Positions 1-10,070 of a DNA stretch of 37,912 nt are shown piece after piece. Source of the DNA: a virus. The notes beneath the pieces were generated by a model. The model saw only the letters and a list, made by a program, of their open reading frames with translations, was not told where the DNA came from and searched no databases. Position 1 is the first letter of the stretch; the number at the start of each line of letters is the position of its first letter. Where the stretch lies: IMG/VR virus record IMGVR_UViG_3300002835_000483, positions 1 through 37,912 of that record, one strand, 5' to 3'. Position numbers and translations under genes: made by a program.

Positions 1-9
1 TCTTCTAAC

Positions 10-2652
10 ATGTCTACAACATTGGTTCCTGGAGGTCGTTATTTTTTTGATTCACAAGCGCTATTCAATAACATATCTCAAAATAGCATAAATCTATCTA
101 GAATGTTTGAAATTTCTAGAGAAATTGAAAGATTAGATTCTGGCTTTTTTGAAATTATTTCAAATTTTGGATTTTTGCCGATAGATGACAGCATGTTTGA
201 GACCATGAAAAATGACAGTTCTCAAAAACCTTCATTTACATCCTTCAATCCAGCAACTTTTGCTAAAAATATTCTTAATGTTCTTGTCGATGGAGAAGGA
301 AACTCTAAAACATATGATTTTGCCGATAGAGAATCAGATCTTGAGATATTTGCTCAAAAAGACAGGGGAATAGTTGCTATTTTAGCAAAAGCTGGAGAGA
401 ACAGCAATTTTGGTAGAGAACTAAGAGCTTCTCTATTAATTTCTTTGATTGAATTAGTGGAAGATTCTGTTAACGCAGGTAATAATGATGAAAATCTACA
501 GTTGCTCTTAATTAATGAATCAAAAAACGTTCCTCCGGAATTATTGTCTCAAATAATAGCAGACCGCATCGCATTTTCGTCTCTTTTTAACGTGAACTTG
601 AATGATTACAATGATATCTTTAAAAATCTTACAGAAAAAACTCTTAAAATATCGTTGGTAGCAAATTACGAAAGCAAAAATATAATCAACAGAATTCCTT
701 GCAAATATGATAACTCAGCAGATTTGGGAAATTCTCTAAGAAATAACAAACTTTTTCTTTCAATCGTTAACATAATAAAAGATATTAAGGATGCATTCTC
801 TAACTATGCAACTTCAAGTTCTACTAACAGTACTATTTTTTCTGAATTAAACATTAACACTATAATTGTGTTGGCTTTTACTGTTATCTGCTCTTTAGTT
901 AAGAAATTTTCCGACAACAATTTAGTTGCGACAAATGCATTTCAAGATTTTTTAACGCCATATTCAAAGACTATAAATCCTGTAAAAACCTCAAGCGGCG
1001 GAATAATAGGATCAGCTCTTGGATTTGAATCAGTTGAATTAAATGGCTTTTTTTCATTAACTCCTGAAAATAGAAAATACTTTACAAGCATAGGAGCTTC
1101 TTTCTACGAACTTGTTGTGTACGTTGATTCTGCACCAACAAATCATTCTATAGGCCAGCAAGAAATCATCTCTATAATTGAAGATGAAATGAAAACTTTA
1201 ACTTCAATGATGTTTTCCGTGGCCAATTTTTTGGATACGCTGAATGGAAAAATTCAAACTATATACAACACGATTAACAAATTCAATAAAGAAGCAATAG
1301 CTTATTTGTTAGGATATCTGGAAACGACTGAAAAGTTGTCAATTTTGATGAGAGAACAACAACTTATGATGTTGCTATCATCAGTGGAAGACGTCTACCA
1401 GAACTTTCAAACTTTTACTGAAAACTTTTCGACAGAAGAAACAGATCCTGATATGATCTTGGCGACCAAGTATCTTAAAAGCTTGCATTATTCTCCACAA
1501 ATGGTATCAGTTTTACAAAGATTCTTTTCAGACGCAGAATTCACTGAGACAAAAGGATATAACAAAAAAATTGCCACAATCGGAATTCCTCAAGGGTTGC
1601 TTAAAGGGTTGTTAAAAAATCCTTTAATGGCTGATAGCAATAAGCATAATGATATTATAAAGATCTTAATCTATAAGATAGACATCTTTAACAGTGATAT
1701 TGTGTATAAACCAAAAGAATTTTTGTTCGAAGCATCTAGATTCCCGACACGAGTTTATTCATCAGTAAAGCCAATCAATACAAATGTGAGAGGAATTAGC
1801 GACATAGCTAATGCAATTCCAACTAGAAATTATTCTTTATTTACAAGCTTGAACTTGATAGACACAGGAGCATCTACGTATTGGGACGATAAAACCAGCT
1901 CTTTTGGAGAAGAATATAATTTTCTAACAGCAAGAGAAAAAAATGAAATTATAGAAAATCATATAACTAGTTTTCTTCTAGAAAATTACATAAAAATCTT
2001 GACCGGGTTTGACGTTGGTGATGTTCAATTTAATCTATCGAATACAGAAGCAGATGCTCTTGCTGAAGCTGGTAATTCAACTAACGATGATGTAACTAAG
2101 AATTTGCAAAGTTCTACTTCGACCACTAAAGATTCTAAATCTTCTAACTCTTTATCTAAAGGATTAGGAAATGCAGGAAAATCTGTTTTAAATTCTTCTG
2201 GTCTCAATAAGATACCGAAGATAAAGAATGAAGCTTTAAAAAATTTGATAGTTGCAGATGTTTTGATTCCAAGACAAGATTTGTATATTAAGAACTTGGT
2301 TCAGCCTAAAAAATTTGATAGAGTCTTTAACATTATATTTGATCCTGAGTTTGAAATAGATTATGAAAAATCAACATCAACCCAAAGTAGTTCTTCTAAA
2401 TTAGAATTTTTAATAAAAACTGCAAAATCTATTAAACAAAAAAGTAATCCCAATGTCTATGTTGATGTAGATAAATCTTTTGAAAATCCATCCCTAGACG
2501 CTTTTTTTGCGGTCGTAGAAACTCATGCAGAGCCTTTTGTTGCGGATCCAAAATTGTTAACTTCAATTCAAAAGAGCGAAAATGCGCAGGAATCAGCAAG
2601 AAAGCAACAAGACAAAAAATCCATAACGAAAAAAAGCGTTGGTAAGCTATAA
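10..2652 (+). CDS. Large hypothetical virion protein (possible tail/neck/baseplate component)
   Basis: This 880-residue protein matches no family I can name. It is mostly polar, with long helical stretches and a Ser/Thr/Lys-rich region at about residues 680-735 that looks like a flexible linker. No signal peptide or membrane segment is visible. It leads a run of large co-directional virion genes, 12 nt before the next one, so a structural role is inferred from context. The three codons before the ATG at 10 are also open, so the true start could lie left of the window. Codons are A/T-ending, like its neighbours. Confidence 0.6.
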   Translation: MSTTLVPGGRYFFDSQALFNNISQNSINLSRMFEISREIERLDSGFFEIISNFGFLPIDDSMFETMKNDSSQKPSFTSFNPATFAKNILNVLVDGEGNSKTYDFADRESDLEIFAQKDRGIVAILAKAGENSNFGRELRASLLISLIELVEDSVNAGNNDENLQLLLINESKNVPPELLSQIIADRIAFSSLFNVNLNDYNDIFKNLTEKTLKISLVANYESKNIINRIPCKYDNSADLGNSLRNNKLFLSIVNIIKDIKDAFSNYATSSSTNSTIFSELNINTIIVLAFTVICSLVKKFSDNNLVATNAFQDFLTPYSKTINPVKTSSGGIIGSALGFESVELNGFFSLTPENRKYFTSIGASFYELVVYVDSAPTNHSIGQQEIISIIEDEMKTLTSMMFSVANFLDTLNGKIQTIYNTINKFNKEAIAYLLGYLETTEKLSILMREQQLMMLLSSVEDVYQNFQTFTENFSTEETDPDMILATKYLKSLHYSPQMVSVLQRFFSDAEFTETKGYNKKIATIGIPQGLLKGLLKNPLMADSNKHNDIIKILIYKIDIFNSDIVYKPKEFLFEASRFPTRVYSSVKPINTNVRGISDIANAIPTRNYSLFTSLNLIDTGASTYWDDKTSSFGEEYNFLTAREKNEIIENHITSFLLENYIKILTGFDVGDVQFNLSNTEADALAEAGNSTNDDVTKNLQSSTSTTKDSKSSNSLSKGLGNAGKSVLNSSGLNKIPKIKNEALKNLIVADVLIPRQDLYIKNLVQPKKFDRVFNIIFDPEFEIDYEKSTSTQSSSSKLEFLIKTAKSIKQKSNPNVYVDVDKSFENPSLDAFFAVVETHAEPFVADPKLLTSIQKSENAQESARKQQDKKSITKKSVGKL

Positions 2653-2664
2653 AGAGAAACGAAC

Positions 2665-4494
2665 ATGGGAATAAAATCAATACCGACAAGAATCATCTAT
2701 TCAGTAGACGTACCTGAAGTCACTGAGTTGAAGACAGAATTTGTTTACAATTATTATGTTCCTAATGAAGCTGTCAGAGACAAAGATATCTTAACCGATG
2801 ACGCGATAAAAAATATGAATTTATCGCAAAATATCATCTCTAAACCACGTACTGAGTTAGCAGAATCTTATTTGGATTATGGTAGCAGAAAATTCCCAAG
2901 GTACGTAAAAATTACATTCAAAGGTCCTAAAAAGATACCTTACATAGAATCTGGAGAAGAGAATGACATAATTGCTCAAAATTTTGACAAGATTGTGTCA
3001 GAAAGTCAGTTTGCTACCAGCTATTACACTGCTGTAAATTTAAAAAATAATGAAATAGACAAACAGACTGCTTCGATTTTTAAAAATGCTTCAATGCTGC
3101 TTCATGATACTGAAGAAATTGATTCTTCAAAGTCTGTACAATCTGTAAAAAATTTGGTGGGAAGTTCTAATGAAAAAGTAGTAGGAAATGTGCTAAGCCA
3201 GCAAGAATACATTTCCAACACTATCTATAAAAAAAATGATGGTAAAAAAACAATAAACAACTACTTGAATAGTTTAAAGAATGTTTCGACCAACATGCAG
3301 ATTAGTAATAATTTGTTATACGACTTGGTTCAAAGAGCATCCAATGATTCATTGAATTTAAACAAGGACTCTTTTAAAAAATTAAAAAATTCGGTTGGTA
3401 ATAAAAGGAATAACAACAGTAATTTTGACCTGACCGAAGATGAATTTAAGACGAACGTACAATATATCAACGTAGTATCCTCAGCAGATGATGCGAATGT
3501 TCCAACGACATACAAGCTTGTTGGTTATGTTATAGAAAAAACAGAAATCTTCCCCGATGGAACCCAAAGAGATTTTAATCCAATTATTATAGAGGATCCA
3601 AGATCAACTAGCTATGCAGATTTTGATGTACGGTATGGTACTGTCTACATTTATCAAGTTAAATCAATAATGGAAGCAACCTTTGCCGCTGTCGATAATG
3701 TCGGACTAGGCATATCGATGATCAGCTCTTTGATCAGTTCAAAACCCGTGATTTCTTATGTAGAAACGACAGAGGATATAGCTCCCCCTCCGCCTACGGG
3801 ATTAAAGTTTGTTTGGGATTTTGATAGGATAAATCCTGTGACCGCAGAATTTGATCATATCTCAAACGGTACCATACCCGGAACTGGTATTAGAGGAAGT
3901 TTGTTAATTTATTGGTCATTTCCAGTAAATTCGCAGATGGACATCAAAAAATTTCAAGTATTTAGACGAAAAAGTTTAGAACACCCATTTGAGTTATTAA
4001 AAGTTTTTGACTTTAACGATGCGTCCATCAAATTTCCAGATGATGAAAAAAAGATTGATCAAAAGTTAGTAGAAGTAGTCACACCAAATCCAGAATCTTC
4101 TTATTACGATGATGATTTCTTCAAAAATTCGGAGTACATTTACGCAGTCGCATCTGTAGATGCTCATGGAATTAGTTCTAATTATTCTGAACAGTTTCAA
4201 GTGAAATTTGATCAATATGCAAATAAGCTAATAATAAGATTAGTTTCTACTCAAAATGCGCCTAAGAGTTATCCTAACATGTATCTTGAAAAAGATCTAT
4301 TTTTGGATTCAGTAAAAACAAGCAACAAAAATACGATGCATGTTTATTTCACACCAACCTGTTATTCAGTCAATAATGATAACGTCAAAACTGATGTCAT
4401 TGTGACAGAAAATGGAAGATATAAAATAAATTTTATAAACATAGAGAATCAAGCTTCTACGCAACTCACTATTAACTTGAAAGATTTTCGATAG
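2665..4494 (+). CDS. Virion structural protein with fibronectin-III-like region
   Basis: The 609-residue protein has a C-terminal half that reads like a fibronectin type III or similar beta-sandwich module. A proline-rich hinge (PPPPTGLKF, about residue 373) is followed by a long strand-rich segment with IYWSFP and FQVFRRK and then a Y-I-Y-A-V-A-S-V-D-A-H-G strand near residue 495, the usual FN3 pattern. The N-terminal 350 residues are unrecognised. It starts 12 nt after the preceding gene and lies within the virion run, so it is probably a tail or baseplate component. The FN3 call rests on pattern recognition only. Confidence 0.6.
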   Translation: MGIKSIPTRIIYSVDVPEVTELKTEFVYNYYVPNEAVRDKDILTDDAIKNMNLSQNIISKPRTELAESYLDYGSRKFPRYVKITFKGPKKIPYIESGEENDIIAQNFDKIVSESQFATSYYTAVNLKNNEIDKQTASIFKNASMLLHDTEEIDSSKSVQSVKNLVGSSNEKVVGNVLSQQEYISNTIYKKNDGKKTINNYLNSLKNVSTNMQISNNLLYDLVQRASNDSLNLNKDSFKKLKNSVGNKRNNNSNFDLTEDEFKTNVQYINVVSSADDANVPTTYKLVGYVIEKTEIFPDGTQRDFNPIIIEDPRSTSYADFDVRYGTVYIYQVKSIMEATFAAVDNVGLGISMISSLISSKPVISYVETTEDIAPPPPTGLKFVWDFDRINPVTAEFDHISNGTIPGTGIRGSLLIYWSFPVNSQMDIKKFQVFRRKSLEHPFELLKVFDFNDASIKFPDDEKKIDQKLVEVVTPNPESSYYDDDFFKNSEYIYAVASVDAHGISSNYSEQFQVKFDQYANKLIIRLVSTQNAPKSYPNMYLEKDLFLDSVKTSNKNTMHVYFTPTCYSVNNDNVKTDVIVTENGRYKINFINIENQASTQLTINLKDFR

Positions 4495-4576
4495 GCGTTA
4501 ATCAATTCTTGGCAAATAAAGGAAAGCAATATTTAACTAACTAATACTTACGTGTAGATTTAAGAGTAGAGGAATT

Positions 4577-5296
4577 ATGGGTTTTCTTGATCATTCGACC
4601 AATAACATCATCCTTGATGCCGTTTTAACAGACACGGGCCGACAATTTTTGTCAAGAAATAATGGCGATTTTACTTTAACTAAGTTCGCTCTGGGAGATG
4701 ATGAAGTAAACTACAGCATTATACAAAAATATGGTAGAACGGTAGGCAGAGAAAAAATCGAAAAAAACACTCCTATTTTTGAAGCATTAACGAATCAAGC
4801 TCATTCTCAGAAATATAGGCTCATAAGCGTGTCTAATCCTAATTTGGTTAGATTACCTAGCTTCACATACACAGGAGATGCAGCTTCATCTGGGGGTGTT
4901 ATAACTTTATACACTGTGTCTACTTCTGGAAAAGCTACATCTTCTAAGGTTAATTTAGAACAGACAGTGCTGAATGAGACGTTAATTGACGTCGAATTGA
5001 GAGATCAAACTTTTATTGTTGACGTACCAAACTTGTTCTTGTTGGTAGATTCTGGTAACAAATCTCCGAACAATATAGACAATCAGCAAAGAGCATATTA
5101 CACTCTTACCAAATCAGGAACTAATAGCACGGCTGGATCTACTTTAATGTTTACTGTTAATGCAAAATCTTTAACGCAAACTGTATTTGACGTGTATGGA
5201 ACAGGCACGCAAAAAAATACAATAAAGACCTATGTCCGCGTGACAGGTATGCAATCAGGCGCTGTGAAAGACATAGCCGTTGAACTCAAACGTTGA
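4577..5296 (+). CDS. Virion structural protein with tail-fibre-type N-terminus
   Basis: The 239-residue protein starts with ILDAVLTDTGRQFLSRNNG followed by FTLTKFALGDDEV. This 'L-T-x-x-G-R ... F-A-L-G-D' pattern is common at the N-terminus of phage tail-associated and baseplate-associated proteins. The rest is strand-rich and Thr/Ser-rich, as in small virion proteins. An AGAGGA Shine-Dalgarno sits just upstream of the ATG. The 82-nt gap before it is one of the larger ones in this cluster and could carry a promoter, but I see no convincing box. Exact role unknown. Confidence 0.6.
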   Translation: MGFLDHSTNNIILDAVLTDTGRQFLSRNNGDFTLTKFALGDDEVNYSIIQKYGRTVGREKIEKNTPIFEALTNQAHSQKYRLISVSNPNLVRLPSFTYTGDAASSGGVITLYTVSTSGKATSSKVNLEQTVLNETLIDVELRDQTFIVDVPNLFLLVDSGNKSPNNIDNQQRAYYTLTKSGTNSTAGSTLMFTVNAKSLTQTVFDVYGTGTQKNTIKTYVRVTGMQSGAVKDIAVELKR

Positions 5297-5308
5297 AAAA
5301 AGAAATAT

Positions 5309-6517
5309 ATGGCCACCTATAAAAACTTAGATCCATCAGACGTAAAAACTGCTCGTTCTTTTTTAAGTCAATTGATTGACGTAATTCAAGAAGACATCAG
5401 CGGATCAACTTCAAGAAGAAAATATCAAGTTTTCGTAACTGGAGGTGTTGGTCCTGGAATTACATCTTCGTTATTTCAAACCGTCTATGATCAAGATTTT
5501 ACGTTACAAACGGCTAACCCTGTTTTTGACTGCACTGTTGGAATTTATCCCAACTCTGATATTACTTCGTCTTCTTTGTCGTCAGTAGACTCCGCAGGAA
5601 AAGAAATTTTTCCTTCATCTTCATTGATGATGAGAGAAAAACTTGACAACTATCGTCAGTTTGCGCAGCTTCTATTAGGAGATGCTAATTCTCAGTTTGT
5701 TGCTCCGTATGGATCAGTTAGTGCGAATGATAAAATTGATGCCGCATTCTTTATAGCATTTAAGAGATTATTCGCTCGTGATGCGATAAAGAGAGAATCA
5801 TTTGCAATGAGATTCTTTCAATCAGCTTCTCTTTGCAGATACGACGGAGCTCCTAACATCCCTAATCTTTATAAAACATCAGAGATTGGAATGTCAATTT
5901 ACACTGATATCGGAGCTTCTACCAACAAACTAACTGAGTTTGGTGGTCAACTAGGCAACATAGTTGATGCCGCTGACACGAATAGAACTGTCGGTCTGCT
6001 GTTCTATGACAGAGGAATTGCCGTGATGGATCTAGAAAAGATCACATCAGCTAGCCAATTCGTGTCTGGAAATATTGACGCCATGTCTCCAACAGGATTG
6101 GCCGTGTTAGGTGGACCTGGGACTGAAACATCAGGAATCTCTAAGTTTATTCCTGACTTTATAGTTTCAGCTTCTATTGACAACGTAGTAGACCACATTT
6201 GTGCCACCAGGTTTAGTTCGGGATCGCAGACGGCAATTACTTTTCAAAACACGACAAATATTAACAGCACGTTAGTCTTTTGCAGAGCAGCGGCTGATGA
6301 GTTCAACTATTCTTCGAATCCTACTTTTACAGATTCACAAAACAGAATAGTTGTAATTGATTCGGGGCAAGAAGACACGCAACAGACTTTCACTTTCGTG
6401 ACGTCGGTTGGACTTTATGATCCGAATGATAACTTGCTCGCAGTTGCTAAGTTAAGTAGACCAGTAGAGAAGAGTCCAGAAAGAGACTTGACCTTTAGAG
6501 TACGTCTAGATTTCTGA
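5309..6517 (+). CDS. Virion structural protein (402 aa) with the C-terminal strand module shared with its neighbour
   Basis: No named family recognised. The protein ends with VGLYDPNDNLLAVAKLSRPV followed about 14 residues later by FRVRLDF at the stop. The following 831-residue protein ends with a comparable arrangement (NVIMKTQLAQPI then FRVKYDW), so the two appear to share a C-terminal beta-rich module. Its start is 12 nt after the preceding stop, with only a weak Shine-Dalgarno (AAGAAA). It is probably part of the tail or baseplate; this is inference from gene order and the shared ending. Confidence 0.6.
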   Translation: MATYKNLDPSDVKTARSFLSQLIDVIQEDISGSTSRRKYQVFVTGGVGPGITSSLFQTVYDQDFTLQTANPVFDCTVGIYPNSDITSSSLSSVDSAGKEIFPSSSLMMREKLDNYRQFAQLLLGDANSQFVAPYGSVSANDKIDAAFFIAFKRLFARDAIKRESFAMRFFQSASLCRYDGAPNIPNLYKTSEIGMSIYTDIGASTNKLTEFGGQLGNIVDAADTNRTVGLLFYDRGIAVMDLEKITSASQFVSGNIDAMSPTGLAVLGGPGTETSGISKFIPDFIVSASIDNVVDHICATRFSSGSQTAITFQNTTNINSTLVFCRAAADEFNYSSNPTFTDSQNRIVVIDSGQEDTQQTFTFVTSVGLYDPNDNLLAVAKLSRPVEKSPERDLTFRVRLDF

Positions 6518-6539
6518 TCCTTAACGAGTTGAAGCGTGA

Positions 6540-9035
6540 ATGTCAATATACAAAGTAAACCCGACCGACTTTCAAAGCATCACTGTCGCCACTAATCCTA
6601 GTAGATATTATTCTTCAAGCTCAAGTGGCGTCACGGGATCCGTTCACGTTTTTGCGCGCAGATCGAAAATAGAAAAAGAGACAGCGCCTTTATCTTCCTT
6701 CATTGAAGCGACGCACAATGACGTTGACATCGCTTCGACGATACAAGGAATAAAGCAGCAGATAAAAAGTAAAAAGAATTCGACGACAGGCTCGATAGAT
6801 GTAAAAAATGCAGTCGAATCTTTTTTAAATTTCGTAAATGATCAGGGCGTATCTGCAAAGAAGAAAAAAGTTCTTGACGTAATAAGATTCACACCTTCTT
6901 TTAACTTCACTTCGAACACAGTGCGAAAGATGGTGATAAAAGAGAACTTATCTTCTTATTACAGAGGTGCATACCCATCATCTCACTGGGCTTATGTTAA
7001 CTATAATTCTTTAAATTTTTTTTCTTCTTCCGGTATCCCATCTTCATCGGTCCTGTTGTACCCCAACTATGACAATGGGACAATCCATGAAGGTTACTCC
7101 TACGGCGCTTACATGCCAAGTGGAGCCATCAGTTTTGATTTTTACATAAATCCCAGATATAACAATATAGATGAAGGATTTAAAGCAGGAACCATTTTTC
7201 ATCTGTCATCAACGTATGCGTTGTCTTTGGTGTCAGGTAGCTTAAAAGATGGTCGAGGACGACCCCTGGGGTTTAAGATGCTGTTACAGCTAAGTCACAG
7301 TGCCGATATTCCTCCATCAATTGCCACGCAAGGTTCTTACCCAAATAATTTAGTATTTGAGTCTCAGGACAATGCATTGACATTTAATAAATGGCACCAC
7401 GTAGTCGTTAGGTGGGGTACAAGCGAAATTAATGCAGGTACAGGTTCGTTCAATGTTGACGGAGTTGACAAGGGTTACTTTGTAGTTCCTTCCGGAACAA
7501 TAGCTCCGTTGGTATTTCCAGACAACGGAACTGATCCAACAAATCCAGATGTTTTGTGCATCGGAAATTATTACGAAGGAAGTAATAGTGGATTTAATAC
7601 TCTTAAAAGTTTTTTTGCAAGAGACACGTCTAACAGAGAAGGTCTGTTAGAACTAGATCCAGCGACGGGCGTAGATGAACCTGACAAATATGCTTTTAAT
7701 CACCCTCTTAGAGCAGAGGTCCATGATTTATCAATAAAAAACTACTATATGTCAGAAGCCGACTTACAAGTTTCTAGCTCGATAGGTCCTTCAAGCATTG
7801 ATTCTAGAGTGGCTTTTTATGTTCCTCCTTTCTTTGTCGAAGCAACGCCTGTTAGAAAATTCGTAAATACGTGGGGAGGAATACTACAAACTCCTTTTAT
7901 TGAAGTCGATGGAACCACGGCTGATCCATTCAACATTGCAATGGCATTTGGTGTGGCAGGCCATTACATCAACACTGAAAACTTTTTAAAAGATTTTGCC
8001 ACCAACAACTTTCCTAGGCAACATCACCTTTCAGCATCAGCATTAAACAGCACAACGACAGCTAGATCAGCGAATGAATTTCTTTACGATCAACCCATGG
8101 TCAGAAAAAGAAACTTGTTGATCACGCCGTGTGATGATGGAAATTTCTATCCTGATTACGATTTGCTTAAAAATGAAGAATTGCAAAACCTCTATTCAGA
8201 TGATTTAGATAACTTCACTCCTGGATTTATCAGCCTTAATAACATGCTTTTGACATCTTCATTAGTGTTTAACACCTCTTTTGAAGATTCTGAATCTACT
8301 AATAAAGCAGAAAAAGACCCAGATTTCTTCATAAAAGAGACGATCGGCGTCACGCCTGAAAATCCCGCTTCGTCTGGTGGGCCTGCTTACAAGAATTATT
8401 TGAGAAATACCAACAAAGCAATTTATGCAGGACAATCAGGACAAGGTCTTCAAGAAAATGCTCCATTGACGATATATCAAAGAACAGGAGATTCTAGCTC
8501 TAATCAAGTAACTTTCTTTGATATCAGCAATCTGTACTATGGGATGAGTATTTTACCCGGCAGTTTCATGATAAAAGATGTTTCTCTTTCAGGCTCTAAC
8601 GGAGAAATGAAGATTACCATTAGAGACAACGGCAACGGAGGATTGTATAGAGCAGATAGCGATTCACCTACTTGCAAGTGGAATACTGTGGGAACCATTT
8701 ATTACAATGAAGGAATCATTGCAATAAAGAGTCCGCATTTGTATTTCTTTGGTAAGGAAAACTTTGAAGTTTCATTTAAAGGTGAACAAAACATTCACGT
8801 TTTGAAGTTAGACATGTCAGCACCAGTCAATCATTTAAATTCATCTTCAAATCCCACATTCGTGAAGGTTCCATCCACGCTGAATCCTAATGAATATGAC
8901 TCTGACTTTGTGTATATTTCAGGCATAAATTTTCATGATGATAATCTAAACGTGATCATGAAAACTCAGCTTGCACAGCCCATCATGAAACGACACTCTG
9001 ACAAGATAGCTTTCAGAGTGAAATACGATTGGTAA
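6540..9035 (+). CDS. Large virion protein with LamG/concanavalin-like domain
   Basis: The 831-residue protein contains a segment at roughly residues 195-310 that reads like a LamG/concanavalin-A-like jelly roll: AISFDFYINPRYN, a later FKMLLQLS strand, then NKWHHVVVRWGTSEI, the typical 'W-H-H-V-x-x-x-W' core strand, and a F-N-V-D-G strand. Such domains commonly bind glycans, which would suit a surface-exposed virion protein. The C-terminus (NVIMKTQLAQPI ... FRVKYDW) resembles that of the preceding 402-residue protein. The N-terminal 60 residues are Ser/Thr-rich. Host-surface binding is inference. Confidence 0.6.
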   Translation: MSIYKVNPTDFQSITVATNPSRYYSSSSSGVTGSVHVFARRSKIEKETAPLSSFIEATHNDVDIASTIQGIKQQIKSKKNSTTGSIDVKNAVESFLNFVNDQGVSAKKKKVLDVIRFTPSFNFTSNTVRKMVIKENLSSYYRGAYPSSHWAYVNYNSLNFFSSSGIPSSSVLLYPNYDNGTIHEGYSYGAYMPSGAISFDFYINPRYNNIDEGFKAGTIFHLSSTYALSLVSGSLKDGRGRPLGFKMLLQLSHSADIPPSIATQGSYPNNLVFESQDNALTFNKWHHVVVRWGTSEINAGTGSFNVDGVDKGYFVVPSGTIAPLVFPDNGTDPTNPDVLCIGNYYEGSNSGFNTLKSFFARDTSNREGLLELDPATGVDEPDKYAFNHPLRAEVHDLSIKNYYMSEADLQVSSSIGPSSIDSRVAFYVPPFFVEATPVRKFVNTWGGILQTPFIEVDGTTADPFNIAMAFGVAGHYINTENFLKDFATNNFPRQHHLSASALNSTTTARSANEFLYDQPMVRKRNLLITPCDDGNFYPDYDLLKNEELQNLYSDDLDNFTPGFISLNNMLLTSSLVFNTSFEDSESTNKAEKDPDFFIKETIGVTPENPASSGGPAYKNYLRNTNKAIYAGQSGQGLQENAPLTIYQRTGDSSSNQVTFFDISNLYYGMSILPGSFMIKDVSLSGSNGEMKITIRDNGNGGLYRADSDSPTCKWNTVGTIYYNEGIIAIKSPHLYFFGKENFEVSFKGEQNIHVLKLDMSAPVNHLNSSSNPTFVKVPSTLNPNEYDSDFVYISGINFHDDNLNVIMKTQLAQPIMKRHSDKIAFRVKYDW

Positions 9036-9047
9036 CAGATCTAGTTC

Positions 9048-9440
9048 ATGACAGTAAAAAAGAGAAAGAAAAAAGGAAGGTATCATAGAGGTACTCATAA
9101 TTCTCCTCTAGCTGGCGAGTGTAAGTTTCGTTCAGGATGGGAGCAAAAGTACATGGAGTATTTAGATGCTGACCCAAACGTAGAATCTTGGTCTTACGAA
9201 AAGATCGTTATCAAATACATCTCTAATAAGTCTTCAGGAAAAATTCGAAAGTACTATCCTGATTTTTTTGTGAAGATGAAAAATGGCGATCTACTCGTCG
9301 TGGAGATCAAACAAAAAAGGAAGTTAGATTCCTCGGCCGTCAAGAAAAAATCGGCAGCGGCACAACAGTGGTGCATGATCAACAATGCCTCTTTCTTAAT
9401 TCTTACTGAATTAGAATTAAAAGATATGGGAATCTTATAA
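9048..9440 (+). CDS. T4 gp4-like head completion nuclease (TnsA-like fold)
   Basis: The 130-residue protein has the features of the T4 gp4 (gp50/65) head-completion family, which shares the TnsA/restriction-endonuclease core. FRSGWEQKYMEYLD (residues 27-40) carries the conserved F-R-S-x-W-E; then P-N-V-E-S-W-S-Y-E, IKYIS, YYPDFFV (about 70-75) and VVEIKQK (about 84-90) supply the E...PD...ExK nuclease residues. In T4, gp4 acts on the filled head before tail joining. The N-terminus is very basic. It sits between virion genes and DNA-metabolism genes. Its start is 12 nt after the preceding stop, with a weak ribosome site. Confidence 0.8.
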   Translation: MTVKKRKKKGRYHRGTHNSPLAGECKFRSGWEQKYMEYLDADPNVESWSYEKIVIKYISNKSSGKIRKYYPDFFVKMKNGDLLVVEIKQKRKLDSSAVKKKSAAAQQWCMINNASFLILTELELKDMGIL

Positions 9441-9480
9441 AAAGATTTTACCTGATGTCACCTGATGATGATAATCAGAT

Positions 9481-10038
9481 GTGTCAAAAATTGTTTTAGG
9501 TCTTGACGTTTCAACTTCAGTAACAGGTGTTTGCGTTATAGATAAAGATGTTCAACCTGATGACAAAGGTTCTCACATCCTTCTCCTCGACAAAGTAGAG
9601 TTCAAGAAGTGTAAAACGTTTTGGGAGAAGTCTGATGTTATTGAATCAGTTTTGTCAGACATATTCCATCGACAGAAACTAACACCAGTCGTATTCGCTC
9701 TTGAGGAACCGTTGTTAGGATTTCAAAAAGGAATGTCATCAGCAACAACCATCACCACCCTCATGAGGTTTAACGGTATAGTTTCTTATATCGGTAGAAG
9801 AATATTTCAGGTCGATCCAACCTACATCTCATCCTCGCACGCCAGAAAATTATGCGGAATAAAGATGCAGCGTACGTCCATCGCCGGAATGAATGGCAAG
9901 GAACAAGTCTTCAAACACATGTCTGAAAATGATTTGAAGCATGTTGATTGGCCAAAGAAAAAAAATGGTCAACCTATTGATGCATCAAGAGACATGACGG
10001 ATGCATATGTGATTGCAAGAGCAGCCAGCCTCATGTGA
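9481..10038 (+). CDS. RuvC-like Holliday junction resolvase
   Basis: The 185-residue protein has the RNase H-like RuvC pattern: GLDVSTSVTGVCVID with the first acidic residue at D9, FALEEPL with E75/E76, and a C-terminal helix DASRDMTDAYVIA with D171 and D174. These four acidic positions are the expected metal ligands. The likely role is cleaving branched DNA before or during packaging and recombination, a job T4 gives to endonuclease VII. The start is GTG at 9481; an overlapping upstream ATG is in another frame and stops quickly. It is followed closely by the primase gene. Confidence 0.8.
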   Translation: MSKIVLGLDVSTSVTGVCVIDKDVQPDDKGSHILLLDKVEFKKCKTFWEKSDVIESVLSDIFHRQKLTPVVFALEEPLLGFQKGMSSATTITTLMRFNGIVSYIGRRIFQVDPTYISSSHARKLCGIKMQRTSIAGMNGKEQVFKHMSENDLKHVDWPKKKNGQPIDASRDMTDAYVIARAASLM

Positions 10039-10070
10039 ACAACTCGCCTAGAATGTGTTACGGTTGAACC

